Origin: Desulfacinum infernum DSM 9756
GTDB lineage: Bacteria; Desulfobacterota; Syntrophobacteria; Syntrophobacterales; DSM-9756
DNA: 64,000 nt
Direction of reading: 5' to 3'
NCBI RefSeq assembly: GCF_900129305.1
Contig: NZ_FQVB01000006.1
Location: 114,109-178,108 of the forward strand
The translations under genes were made by a program, and so were the position numbers. The notes beneath the pieces were generated by a model that was not told the origin of the DNA, did not search any database, and worked only from the letters and a program-made list of their open reading frames with translations. This document shows positions 24,001 to 32,297 of this stretch, one piece after another. Within the stretch, counting starts at the first letter, position 1. The number at the start of each line of letters is the position of its first letter.

Positions 24001-24939
24001 ATGTCGGTAAAGGTAGCGAGCGAATGGCTGAACTCCTGTTCCGGCTGTGAAATATCCGTCGTGGACATGGGGGAACGCCTGTTGGACGTGCTCCAGATGG
24101 CCGAATTCGTGCACATCCCCGCCCTCATGGACCACAAGTATTTCGGGCAGCTGGGGGACGGACGCCATCTGGAGATCCCCGAGGCGGACGTGGGCCTCAT
24201 CAGCGGGGGGATCCGTAACGAGGAACACCTGGAAGTGGCCAAGGAGATGCGGGCCAAGTGCAAGGTCATCATCGCCCTGGGCACCTGCGCCACCCACGGG
24301 GGCATCCCGGCCCTTTGCAATTCCTATCGGAACGAAGAGATCCTGGAGCGGGCCTTCGGGACCGAGACCACCGATCCCAACGCGTTCGAACCGGAAGAGC
24401 CCCTGCCGCACCTTCTGGACGCCTGCCACGCTCTGGACGAACACATCCAGGTGGATCTCTACATGCCGGGCTGTCCTCCCCATCCCGACCACGTCTTTTC
24501 GGCCCTGACGGCCCTGGTGCGGGGCACGGCGCCGGAACTTCCGGGAAAGAGCGTGTGCGACACGTGCCCCACCGTCCGTGAAGGCAAGGGGCAGCTCAAG
24601 GCGCTCCGCCGCTTCGTGCAGTCCCCGCACTACGGCGCTCCCGATGAGCCGCTGGAAAAGATGCGCTGCCTGCTGGAGCAGGGCTTTCTGTGCATGGGTC
24701 CCGTGACCCGGGCGGGCTGCGGAGGCGACAAGGTCACGCCCCGCTGCATCTCGGCCCGCGTGCCCTGCCGCGGCTGCTACGGCCCCGTTCAACACGACGG
24801 CAACCAGATGGTGGACATGCTCAACGCTCTGGCTTCCAACGGCATCGACGTGCGGTCCCTTCCGGAACACGTGTCATTGCTTCGGTTTTCGGGAGCGCAC
24901 CGGCGACTGCGACCCAAGCGCCAGCGAAAGGAGGCGTAA
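24001..24939 (+). CDS. mvhG: NiFe(Se) hydrogenase small subunit, MvhG type
   Basis: 312 residues. The N-terminal proximal-cluster motif is WLNSCSGCEISVVD (C13, C16), followed by ALGTCATHGGIPAL and YMPGCPPHPDHVF, the remaining proximal ligands. Further clusters are suggested by VCDTCPT, GCGGDKVTPRC and RVPCRGCYGP. There is no twin-arginine signal, so the enzyme is cytoplasmic, as expected for group 3c (Mvh) hydrogenases. The subunit carries electrons from the NiFe site to MvhD. It starts six bases after the FrhB-like gene and ends three bases before mvhA. Confidence 0.93.
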   Translation: MSVKVASEWLNSCSGCEISVVDMGERLLDVLQMAEFVHIPALMDHKYFGQLGDGRHLEIPEADVGLISGGIRNEEHLEVAKEMRAKCKVIIALGTCATHGGIPALCNSYRNEEILERAFGTETTDPNAFEPEEPLPHLLDACHALDEHIQVDLYMPGCPPHPDHVFSALTALVRGTAPELPGKSVCDTCPTVREGKGQLKALRRFVQSPHYGAPDEPLEKMRCLLEQGFLCMGPVTRAGCGGDKVTPRCISARVPCRGCYGPVQHDGNQMVDMLNALASNGIDVRSLPEHVSLLRFSGAHRRLRPKRQRKEA

Positions 24940-24942
24940 TAG

Positions 24943-26397
24943 ATGGCTCGGGAAATCCACATCCAACCCATCACGCGCATCGAGGGCCACGCGTCGATCC
25001 AGATCCAGCTGGACGATGCGGGCGAGGTCCGGGATGCCCGCGTGAACATCATGTCCCTAAGAGGCTTTGAAAAGTTCATCGAGGGGAAACCGGCCGAAGA
25101 GGTCCCCCGCATCGTGAGCCGTATCTGCGGCATCTGCCCCTGGATGCACCATCTGGCATCCAACAAGGCCGTGGACCGCTGCTTCGGGGTCACGCCGCCT
25201 CCGGCCGGCCGGAAGCTGCGGGAGCTCATGCAGACCATCGCCCACGCCGAGGACAAGCTCCTGCACTTCTTCTTCCTGGCCGCCGCCGATTTTGTGATCG
25301 GCCCCGACGCGGACTATGCGGTCCGAAACGTGATCGGCATCGCCAAGGCCAACCCGGAACTGGCCCAAAAGGTGGTGCAGATGCGCTACAAGACCAAGAT
25401 GATCCTGGAAAAGTTCGCCGGAAAAGCCATCCACCCCGTGGCGGGCGTGGTGGGCGGCTTCGCCAAGCCCATGACGGAAGAAGACCGCCGGGAGATCCTG
25501 GCCCAGATGCGGGAGCTCCTGGACTTTGCCCTCTTCACCCTGGAGTTCGCCAAGGAGAAGGTCTTTCCTCCCTATCTGGACGCCATCCAGACCCTGGGCG
25601 TCATCCGAACGGGCTTCATGGGCACGGTGGACGACGACGGAGCCCTCAACCTGTACGACGGCAAGATCCGCCTCATGAAGGCCGATGGTTCCTACACCGA
25701 CTTCGACGCCCAGGACTACACCGACTACCTGGGCGAGCACGTGGAGCCCTATTCTTACGGCAAGATGCCCTACGCCAAGGCCTGGAACGAGGGCTTCAGC
25801 CTGGATTTGGAAGAGCCCAAGGGGATCTATCGGGTGAACACCCTGGCCCGGATCAACGTGGCGGACAAGATGGCCACGCCAAGGGCCCAGGCGGAATTGG
25901 AGGAATTCCGCGAACGGTTCGGACGCCCCGCCCAGGCCACGCTGCTCTACCACTGGGCCCGGCTCATCGAAGAGGTCTACGCCTGCGAGCATGCCATCGA
26001 GCTGCTGGAGGATCCGGAGATCTGCAGCCCGGAGGTGCGCACTCCCGCCGAGCCCAAGGCCGGCCGGGGCGTGGGCTGCGTGGAGGCGCCCCGGGGAACC
26101 CTCATCCACGACTATTCCACCGATGAGAACGGTTGCATCACCCGGGCCAACCTGATCGTGGGCACCACCCACAACATCGGCCCCATGAACATGAGCGTCA
26201 AGCAGGCGGCCAAGTCCCTTATCCATGAAGGCAAAGTGGACGAGGGGATGCTCAACCGCATCGAGATGGCCGTTCGCGCCTACGACCCGTGAATTTCCTG
26301 CGCCACACATCGCCTGGACGGCGATTACGGCATGACTGTCACCATTACGGACGCTTCCAACCGGGTGGTGACCCGCTGGCCCAAGGTTTCGACCTAA
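24943..26397 (+). CDS. mvhA: NiFeSe hydrogenase large subunit, MvhA type (selenocysteine at the nickel site)
   Basis: 484 residues when the TGA at 26290-26292 is read as selenocysteine 450. The N-terminal nickel motif is RICGICPWMH (C62, C65, H69). Translation past the TGA gives DP-U-ISCATH, exactly the C-terminal nickel motif DPCxxCxxH with Sec in the first position, as in NiFeSe hydrogenases. A 28-residue tail (RLDGDYGMTVTITDASNRV...) then runs to TAA 26395; this is the part a maturation protease would remove. If the TGA were a stop, the enzyme would lose half of its nickel ligands. The start is ATG 24943 with AAAGGAGGCG upstream. The protein oxidises H2 in the cytoplasm. Confidence 0.95.
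26309..26325 (+). promoter_or_regulatory. Bacterial SECIS hairpin of mvhA
   Basis: ATCGCC (26309-26314), loop TGGAC, GGCGAT (26320-26325): a perfect 6-bp stem. The loop starts 23 nt after the UGA, the same spacing as in hdrA and mvhD, and differs from the mvhD loop by one base. Confidence 0.8.
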
Positions 26398-26400
26398 CCA

Positions 26401-26440
26401 AAAAAAAGGGGCGGCCTTCCAAGCCGCCCCTTCTTCTTTT
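26401..26440. terminator. Bidirectional terminator between mvhA and glpK
   Basis: GGGGCGGC (26408-26415), 7-base loop, GCCGCCCC (26423-26430), followed by TTCTTCTTTT. The A8 run before the stem gives a U-tract for minus-strand transcripts, so it serves both convergent operons. Confidence 0.92.
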
Positions 26441-26465
26441 GGCTCCACGCCCCGATCCGGGCCGA

Positions 26466-27977
26466 TCATTCCAACCAGCCGAAGGTGCGTTCCACGGCCT
26501 TTTTCCAATAACGATAGCCTTCCTCACGGCGGGCCTCGTCCATGGCGGGAGTCCACGTCTTGTCCATGGCCCAGTTCCGGGAAAGCTCCTGGAAGTCGGA
26601 CCAGTAGCCCACCGCCAGTCCGGCCGCGTAGGCGGCGCCGAGCGCCGTGGTTTCCGTGACCTTGGGGCGCACCACGGGCACATTGAGCACATCCGCCTGG
26701 ATCTGCATGAGCAGATCGTTGGCCACCATGCCGCCGTCCACCTTGAGTGTGGTCAGAGCCACACCGGAATCGGCGTCCATGGCCTCCACGATGTCCCGCG
26801 TCTGGTAGGCCGTGGCCTCCAGCACGGCCCGAGCCAGGTGGCCCTTGTTGACGAAGCGGGTGAGGCCCACCAGCACGCCCCGGGCGTCGGACCTCCAGTA
26901 GGGAGCGAAGAGCCCGGAGAAGGCCGGCACCAGGTAGGCTCCGCCGTTGTCTTCCACGGTTCGGGCCAGGTCCTCCACCTCCGCCGCCGTTTGGATCAGT
27001 CCCAGATTGTCCCGGAGCCATTGCACCAGCGCCCCGCCGATGGCGATGGACCCTTCCAGGCAATAGACCGGGTCGTGCCCCCGCATCTGGTAGCCCAGAG
27101 TGGTCAGGAGTCCCCGTTGGGAAACCACCGGCGAGGTGCCCGTGTTGAGAAGCAAAAAGCAGCCCGTCCCGTAGGTGTTTTTCGCCTCCCCCGGCTGAAA
27201 GCAGGTCTGTCCCACCAGGGCCGCCTGCTGGTCGCCCAAGGCGCCGCACACGGGCACCGTGGCCTGAAAGACACCGGTGCGCACCGTGTGTCCCCAGGTG
27301 TTGGGGTCGATGGACGGCACGATGCGCGGAAGCATTTGAACGGGGATTTCCAGGGCGTCCAAGATCTCCGGATCCCAGTCCAGGGTTTCCAGGTTCATGA
27401 GCAGCGTGCGGCTGGCGTTGGTCACGTCGGTCACATGGGCCCCGCCATGGGGTCCTCCTGTGAGCCACCAGATGGCCCAGCTTTCCACGGTGCCGAAAAG
27501 AGCCGTTCCGTTGCGGGCCGCTTCGGCGGCTTCCGGAACGTTCTCGAGAATCCAACGGATCTTGGGTCCCGAAAAATAGGTGGCGATGGGAAGGCCCGTC
27601 TTCTGCCGGAAGCCGTCCTGGCCGTAGGTCTTTTCCAGGCCCCGGCAGATGTCCGCGGTGCGGGTGCACTGCCAGACGATGGCATTATAAAAAGGCCGGC
27701 CCGTGGTCTTGTCCCACACCACCGTGGTCTCCCGCTGATTGGTGATCCCGAGGGCGGCGAGATCCGACCCGCTGAGTCCCGTCTTGCTCAACGCTCCCCG
27801 AATCACGGCCTGGGTGTTTGCCCAGATCTCCATGGGGTCGTGTTCCACCCAACCCGGATTGGGAAAGATCTGGCGATGTTCCTTCTGATCCAGGCCGACG
27901 ATGCGGCCTTCACGGTCGAAGATGATGAATCGGTTGCTGGTCGTTCCCAGGTCCAACGCCCCGATATACGCCCCCAT
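26466..27977 (-). CDS. glpK: Glycerol kinase
   Basis: 503 residues, the normal GlpK length. The phosphate-binding motif [16 protein letters not shown] opens the protein and the substrate strand [19 protein letters not shown] follows. The FGGY-kinase signature region includes [27 protein letters not shown] and [19 protein letters not shown]. It phosphorylates glycerol to glycerol-3-phosphate, the substrate of GlpAB encoded upstream. The start follows GGAGGTGACC. It shares a 13-base motif upstream (28007-28019) with the region before glpS. Confidence 0.96.
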   Translation of the reverse strand: MGAYIGALDLGTTSNRFIIFDREGRIVGLDQKEHRQIFPNPGWVEHDPMEIWANTQAVIRGALSKTGLSGSDLAALGITNQRETTVVWDKTTGRPFYNAIVWQCTRTADICRGLEKTYGQDGFRQKTGLPIATYFSGPKIRWILENVPEAAEAARNGTALFGTVESWAIWWLTGGPHGGAHVTDVTNASRTLLMNLETLDWDPEILDALEIPVQMLPRIVPSIDPNTWGHTVRTGVFQATVPVCGALGDQQAALVGQTCFQPGEAKNTYGTGCFLLLNTGTSPVVSQRGLLTTLGYQMRGHDPVYCLEGSIAIGGALVQWLRDNLGLIQTAAEVEDLARTVEDNGGAYLVPAFSGLFAPYWRSDARGVLVGLTRFVNKGHLARAVLEATAYQTRDIVEAMDADSGVALTTLKVDGGMVANDLLMQIQADVLNVPVVRPKVTETTALGAAYAAGLAVGYWSDFQELSRNWAMDKTWTPAMDEARREEGYRYWKKAVERTFGWLE

Positions 27978-28006
27978 CGGTCACCTCCGTCTTGCGGTTA
28001 GGGTCT

Positions 28007-28019
28007 GAACGGATTTCGC
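28007..28019. promoter_or_regulatory. 13-bp motif shared by the glpK and glpS upstream regions
   Basis: GAACGGATTTCGC occurs here, 30 bp upstream of glpK, and identically at 32150-32162 upstream of glpS. It contains GAAC and TTCG, the half-site words of the candidate GlpR operators, in everted order. Confidence 0.4.
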
Positions 28020-28025
28020 TCGTCT

Positions 28026-28100
28026 TTTACAGGATTCGCTCCCGCCCCTACAAGAACGCATTGCCCGTTGGGCAGGGGCGGGGTTTATCCCCGCCCGCCA
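28026..28100 (-). repeat. Dispersed palindromic repeat family E, copy 3 (inverted)
   Basis: GGGGCGGGGTTTATCCCCGC preceded by CTCCCGCCCCTACAAG. It lies in the 174-bp gap between glpB and glpK, so the two genes may not share one simple transcript. Confidence 0.6.
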
Positions 28101-28151
28101 GCCGTGCGGCGACACCGAAACCTGATAAAAAACGCTGCGGCCGGGTTTGAA

Positions 28152-29435
28152 TCAGCCCAGAAGGTCCGCCAGGGAGGCCACAGCCGACCAGGCGGTGGTC
28201 ACCGCCAACCCGGCCCCGCACTTTTCCCGCATCCAGTCATGATGGGCCAGGATGGTCCCGGCGGCCACCAGGGTGGGAAAGGCCGGTTGCCCGGATTCGT
28301 CCAAAGGGCGCCACCGTTCATCCACCCTCACGCCGCTTCGGTTCACCGGGTGGCCCTGGGGATCGAAGAAATCCTTCCGGTGCCAGTCGTTTCGCGTCTC
28401 CGGTTGCACCACGGGAAGGCCGAAGACCGCCTCCCGGATGGCCCCGCGCTCCGCCTGCAGCCCCCGGCCGAAAAAGCGCCCCGTGGCCAATACGGCGCCC
28501 CGGCATTCGATCTGAAAGGAAGGGCGTTCCGCACCGCAATCGAAGAGAAATCCCCCGTCGTCCGTAACGGAAAATCCCAAAACCTTGTGTTGAAGGCGAC
28601 AGTCGATGCCCTCCCGGGGGAGGGCTTCCTCGAAGAGGTTCTTCAAACGAAGGCCGGGAAGGGACGGCGGCATGGTGGGTATTTCGAAAAGCGGCCGCCC
28701 CAAGGCCGCCTCCAGCCGTCGAAAGACTTGTCCTCGATCGTGAATGCCGCACACGGCGGGAAGCCCCACGGCCCGGGCGTCTCCCAGATGGGGGAGGATA
28801 AGACCGGCCAGGCGTTCGCAGCCTCCGTCCGCCGCCAGATCGCCGGCGATCTGCTCCGGAAAGACCTCCCGGCCCGGCTGGGGAAAGGAAACGGTGCAGG
28901 CACGCACCCCCCGCCAGAACCGCTGGAGGTTCGATGCGGCCTGCCGGGCGCTGAAGCCCTTGAGACCCTCCAGGCCCACCAGGAGGCACGGAGCCTTTTC
29001 GTCCAGAGCCGTCACGGCGTTCTTCATGGTGGCGGGGACCGCATAGGTGGGTTTCAGGGTGCCGGCCGCCGTCACCACCCGAAGGTTGCGGCCCTTTTCC
29101 CGGTGGTAGGCAAGGCCGTTGTCGCCCAGAAAGTCCAGGAAGACCTCCAGGGCCCCTTCCACCTCCTCTTTTTTCAGCCGCGCATAGGGATGGTCGGGGA
29201 GATCCCGGCTCAGCGCCTCCAGGGCCGCCCAAGGATCGTCCCAGACGCGGCCCTCCGAAACCGGGTGCACCCCCAGAAGATCCACGAACCCGCTGGAAAA
29301 GATGAGAGGTCCCGTGGTGCCCACCACCGACACCCGAAAACCGTGGCGGGCGGCAAACAAGGCGGCGGAAAGGCCCGCCATGCCGGCTCCGATCACCACC
29401 ACATCCGCGAAGCTGCGTTCCAGCCCGTCCGTCAT
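28152..29435 (-). CDS. glpB: Anaerobic glycerol-3-phosphate dehydrogenase subunit B
   Basis: 427 residues, near the E. coli GlpB length. An FAD-type fold starts the protein (DVVVIGAGMAGLSAALFAAR), and GlpB-typical blocks follow: GPLIFSSGFVDLLGVHP, TYAVPATMKNAV and GRGLQAERGAIREAVFGLPV. GlpB is the FMN-containing, iron-sulfur-linked partner of GlpA at the membrane. It overlaps the end of glpA by four bases. The third subunit, GlpC, is not in this window. Confidence 0.93.
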   Translation of the reverse strand: MTDGLERSFADVVVIGAGMAGLSAALFAARHGFRVSVVGTTGPLIFSSGFVDLLGVHPVSEGRVWDDPWAALEALSRDLPDHPYARLKKEEVEGALEVFLDFLGDNGLAYHREKGRNLRVVTAAGTLKPTYAVPATMKNAVTALDEKAPCLLVGLEGLKGFSARQAASNLQRFWRGVRACTVSFPQPGREVFPEQIAGDLAADGGCERLAGLILPHLGDARAVGLPAVCGIHDRGQVFRRLEAALGRPLFEIPTMPPSLPGLRLKNLFEEALPREGIDCRLQHKVLGFSVTDDGGFLFDCGAERPSFQIECRGAVLATGRFFGRGLQAERGAIREAVFGLPVVQPETRNDWHRKDFFDPQGHPVNRSGVRVDERWRPLDESGQPAFPTLVAAGTILAHHDWMREKCGAGLAVTTAWSAVASLADLLG

Positions 29436-31009
29436 GATCCCGCCTCCCCGCCGTCTTCACGCCGCGCTTCCAGATCCAGGCTGAACAGGGCACAATAGAG
29501 AGCCTCCTGGAATTCGTACTGCACCATGGGCTGGCCCCACAGGAGGGGACGCTTGCCCCGCCACCTTTCCCGGAGAAACCCCATGAGGCTCTCCATCCCT
29601 TCCCGACCCCGGTACACACCGGCCTCGTAGAGGTGGGCGGCAATCCGCTGACTGCAGAAATTGCCCTGACACGGTCCCTTGCCCACGCGGCTTCGCACCC
29701 CCACCGCCTCCAGCGTGGGGGCTTCCCCTTCGCGGCGGATCTGGTCCACCAGGGAATCGACCGTGGATCGGGGCACCATCTCGCATTCGCACAAGACCAG
29801 ATCCGACGGATCGGCGCGCTTCACCCAGTGGCGCGGCGCCTTGCCGGGCTCGGTCCACCGCCCCCATTCGCTGGCCGGAAGGGGCTCCACATGGGTTCGG
29901 CACGGGGTGTCCAGCCCCAGGAGATCGCAAACCCGGTCGGCGGTCTTTTCGGCCATGAGCCGGTAGGTGGTGAGTTTTCCGCCCGTGATGGTGATGAAGT
30001 TTCCCAGGCCGCACACGTTGTGATCGATCAGATGGTAGCCCCGGCTCACCGTGCGATCGGCCCGCTTGCTGCCTTCCGCCAGGAGCGGCCGCACACCGCA
30101 GTAGGCGCGGATGTAGCGGGCCGAAGCCAGGGACGGCACCATGCGCGCGCATTCGTCGATGATCGTGTCGATCTCGTGCACTTCGGGATAAATGGCGTCG
30201 GGAGACGCCACCCGAACGGACGTGGTGCCCAGGATGGACACGGTGCCGCCGGGCACCACGATGTCCGCATCGGACGCGCGTCGGAGCCGGTGGATCACCC
30301 GATCGCTCACCCTCTGCTGGGTCACCACCAGGCTTCCCTTGGAATAGAGCATGTCGAAGCGAAGGCCGGCCAGGGCTCCCACCTGCCCCGCCCAGGCTCC
30401 CGCCGCGTTGACCACCACCCGGGGTTCCAGCACCGTCTCCTCACCCGTTCGGGTGTGCCGCAGCCTCACCCGCACGATCCGGCCATCGTCCCGCTCCAGG
30501 GCTTCCACCCGGGTGTGGGTCATGAGGCGCGCGCCCAGAGCGCAGGCCTGGGCCATGTTGTCCAGGGTGAGCATGAAAGGATCCACGGCGGCGTCCCGCA
30601 GGCCATAGGCCGCAATCACCCGATCCGAGAGCTCGGGCTCCATCTCCCGGGCTTCCGAAACCGCAACCGGCTCGACCTCCACCCCGCAGCGGGCGCACAA
30701 CTGTGGGAAATCCGCCACGTACCTTTCGTCGTCGCCCTCCAGCGCCACGTAGATGCTTCCCGTATCTTCGATGCACTGGGGCGCCAGGCGTTTCAAAAGC
30801 GCGCTCTCCTGCGCACATTCGCGCGCCGCCTCCAGATCGTTTCCCACGTAGCGGCCGCCCCCGTGGAGCAGCCCGTGGTTCGCTCCCGACGCGCCGGCGG
30901 TGAGGTCCTTCTTTTCCACCACCACGCACTGAACGCCGCGAAGCGCCAGATCCCGGGCCAACCCCGTCCCCGTAACGCCGCCTCCGATGATGACCACCTG
31001 CGTTTCCAC
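29432..31009 (-). CDS. glpA: Anaerobic glycerol-3-phosphate dehydrogenase subunit A
   Basis: 525 residues from GTG 31009, which has GCAGGAGG ten bases upstream; the frame also extends to a GTG at 31057. The FAD-binding start is VVIIGGGVTGTGLARDLALR, followed by GASGANHGLLHGGGRYVG and FITITGGKLTTYRLMAEKTA, both typical of GlpA/GlpD. The C-terminal BFD-like 2Fe-2S domain shows LVCECEMVPRS-type spacing (LCECEMV) and VGKGPCQGNFCSQR. It oxidises glycerol-3-phosphate to dihydroxyacetone phosphate and passes electrons towards the quinone pool through GlpB and usually GlpC. It is divergent from glpR. Confidence 0.94.
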   Translation of the reverse strand: METQVVIIGGGVTGTGLARDLALRGVQCVVVEKKDLTAGASGANHGLLHGGGRYVGNDLEAARECAQESALLKRLAPQCIEDTGSIYVALEGDDERYVADFPQLCARCGVEVEPVAVSEAREMEPELSDRVIAAYGLRDAAVDPFMLTLDNMAQACALGARLMTHTRVEALERDDGRIVRVRLRHTRTGEETVLEPRVVVNAAGAWAGQVGALAGLRFDMLYSKGSLVVTQQRVSDRVIHRLRRASDADIVVPGGTVSILGTTSVRVASPDAIYPEVHEIDTIIDECARMVPSLASARYIRAYCGVRPLLAEGSKRADRTVSRGYHLIDHNVCGLGNFITITGGKLTTYRLMAEKTADRVCDLLGLDTPCRTHVEPLPASEWGRWTEPGKAPRHWVKRADPSDLVLCECEMVPRSTVDSLVDQIRREGEAPTLEAVGVRSRVGKGPCQGNFCSQRIAAHLYEAGVYRGREGMESLMGFLRERWRGKRPLLWGQPMVQYEFQEALYCALFSLDLEARREDGGEAGS

Positions 31010-31060
31010 CGACCCCGCCCCTCCTGCGCCCGCCGTCTCTGCTGGGAAGACCCTCACCTT

Positions 31061-31073
31061 TTCGCTTGAGAAC
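31061..31073. promoter_or_regulatory. Candidate GlpR operator 1
   Basis: TTCGCTTGAGAAC, in the glpA-glpR gap next to the glpA start. The core matches the E. coli GlpR pattern TTCG-N4-CGAA at all but one defined position. Confidence 0.5.
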
Positions 31074-31209
31074 CTTTCCGACGGGTGCTACCATGGGTTT
31101 CGCTTCAAGTGCCCGGATTAAGGCACATCTTTCCATCACTTTTCGGTAGCACAACGGCCCGGGGATGTCACCCATTATTTTCGCATTCCAACATGACGGC
31201 CCGGGTGGG

Positions 31210-31222
31210 TTCGTTTGAGAAC
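31210..31222. promoter_or_regulatory. Candidate GlpR operator 2
   Basis: TTCGTTTGAGAAC, differing from operator 1 at one base and lying 47 bp before the glpR start. Two such sites in one short divergent gap suggest autoregulation together with control of glpAB. Confidence 0.5.
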
Positions 31223-31268
31223 ACCAAACACCCCAACGGCTCCGGTCGAGTTTGAGAAAGGCTCATCC

Positions 31269-32084
31269 ATGACCCAGTCCCCTCCTTCCCCACACGGTGC
31301 GGCTGACGGGGCGGCCACCCGGGACCGACACCAGCGCATCCTGCGGCTCATCCGGCAGCGCGGTTTCGTGACGGTGAACTTTCTGGCCAAAGAATTCGGC
31401 GTGACCCCGCAGACGGTGCGCCGGGATATCAACGCCCTGAGTCGGGCGGGCAAGGTCATTCGCTACCGGGGCGGCGCCGGAGCGGCCCCCAGTACGGAGA
31501 ACGTGGCCTACAGCCAGCGAAAGATCCTGTGCCAGGAAGAAAAGAGGCGGATCGCCCGCATGGTGGCCCAGGCCATTCCGGACAACGCCTCTCTTTTCAT
31601 CAACATCGGCACCACCACCGAGGAGATCGCCAAGTTCCTGGTCAACCACCGCCGCCTCCGCATCATCACCAACAACCTGCACGTGGCCTCCATCCTGAGC
31701 GCCAACGAGGACTTCGAGGTGATCGTGGCCGGCGGCATGGTGCGTCACCGGGACGGCGGCATCGTGGGCCCCATGACCATCGACTTCATCGAACAGTTCC
31801 GCGTCGATTACGGCATCATCGGCATCAGCGGCATCGACCTGGACGGCACCCTGTTGGATTTCGACTACCGGGAAGTGCGCGCGGCCCGGGCCATCATCGA
31901 CAACTCCCGCACCACCTTTCTGGCCGCCGACCACACCAAGTTCGGTCGAAACGCCATGGTGCGCCTGGGAAGCATCGCCGAAATCGACGCCTTCTTCACA
32001 GACCAGCCGCCCCCCGCCCCGCTCATGGACGTGCTGCAGACGGCCCAGGTGGAGCTCCACGTGGCCTCCCAGGAAGGCGACTGA
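31269..32084 (+). CDS. glpR: DeoR-family regulator, probable glycerol-3-phosphate repressor
   Basis: 271 residues from ATG 31269 (AAAGG upstream); the frame continues back to 31215. The N-terminal winged helix-turn-helix has the DeoR signature: RHQRILRLIRQRGFVTVNFL, then FGVTPQTVRRDINALSRAGK. The sensor domain shows FINIGTTTEEIAKFLV and VVAGG-like GGMVRHRDGGIVG, with FLAADHTKFGRNAMV near the end, as in GlpR. The effector is presumably glycerol-3-phosphate. Position between glpAB and glpSTPQUV matches the rhizobial glpDRSTPQUV order and supports the name. Confidence 0.9.
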   Translation: MTQSPPSPHGAADGAATRDRHQRILRLIRQRGFVTVNFLAKEFGVTPQTVRRDINALSRAGKVIRYRGGAGAAPSTENVAYSQRKILCQEEKRRIARMVAQAIPDNASLFINIGTTTEEIAKFLVNHRRLRIITNNLHVASILSANEDFEVIVAGGMVRHRDGGIVGPMTIDFIEQFRVDYGIIGISGIDLDGTLLDFDYREVRAARAIIDNSRTTFLAADHTKFGRNAMVRLGSIAEIDAFFTDQPPPAPLMDVLQTAQVELHVASQEGD

Positions 32085-32102
32085 CCCGCGCGTTCTCCGT
32101 TT

Positions 32103-32114
32103 TTCGGAAACGAA
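32103..32114. promoter_or_regulatory. Candidate GlpR operator 3
   Basis: TTCGGAAACGAA, an exact TTCG-N4-CGAA inverted pair, just after the glpR stop and upstream of glpS. It would let GlpR control the importer genes. Confidence 0.5.
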
Positions 32115-32149
32115 AGAAAGAGCCTTGGGAAAGCGCGTCTTGGGCGCGC

Positions 32150-32162
32150 GAACGGATTTCGC
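32150..32162. promoter_or_regulatory. Second copy of the glpK/glpS shared 13-mer
   Basis: GAACGGATTTCGC, identical to 28007-28019, 17 bp upstream of the proposed glpS -35 box. Confidence 0.4.
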
Positions 32163-32178
32163 GGGTGATTATTTTCTC

Positions 32179-32207
32179 TTGCGAAAAGCCCCAAAGGGTG
32201 CTAGCGT
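32179..32207 (+). promoter_or_regulatory. Possible promoter of the glycerol importer operon
   Basis: TTGCGA, 17 bases, TAGCGT, with TG one base before the -10 (extended -10). It lies 90 bases upstream of glpS. Confidence 0.35.
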
Positions 32208-32297
32208 GCCTTCGGCTTCATCCGACCGTGCGAACCTCGGGGCTCGTTTCCAGCATCCGAATAGTGGCGACAAGAGATCAGACCGGGAGTGCGTTTC

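Noticed and set aside
28318..29643. Alternative minus-strand frame of 441 codons over glpB
   Set aside because: Its composition is Arg/Gly/Pro-rich without motifs, while the other frame is unmistakable GlpB.
31085..31153. GTGCTACC ... GGTAGCAC inverted repeat in the glpA-glpR gap as an operator
   Set aside because: The arms are 53 bases apart and only 8 bases long; the TTCG-N4-CGAA-like sites explain the region better.
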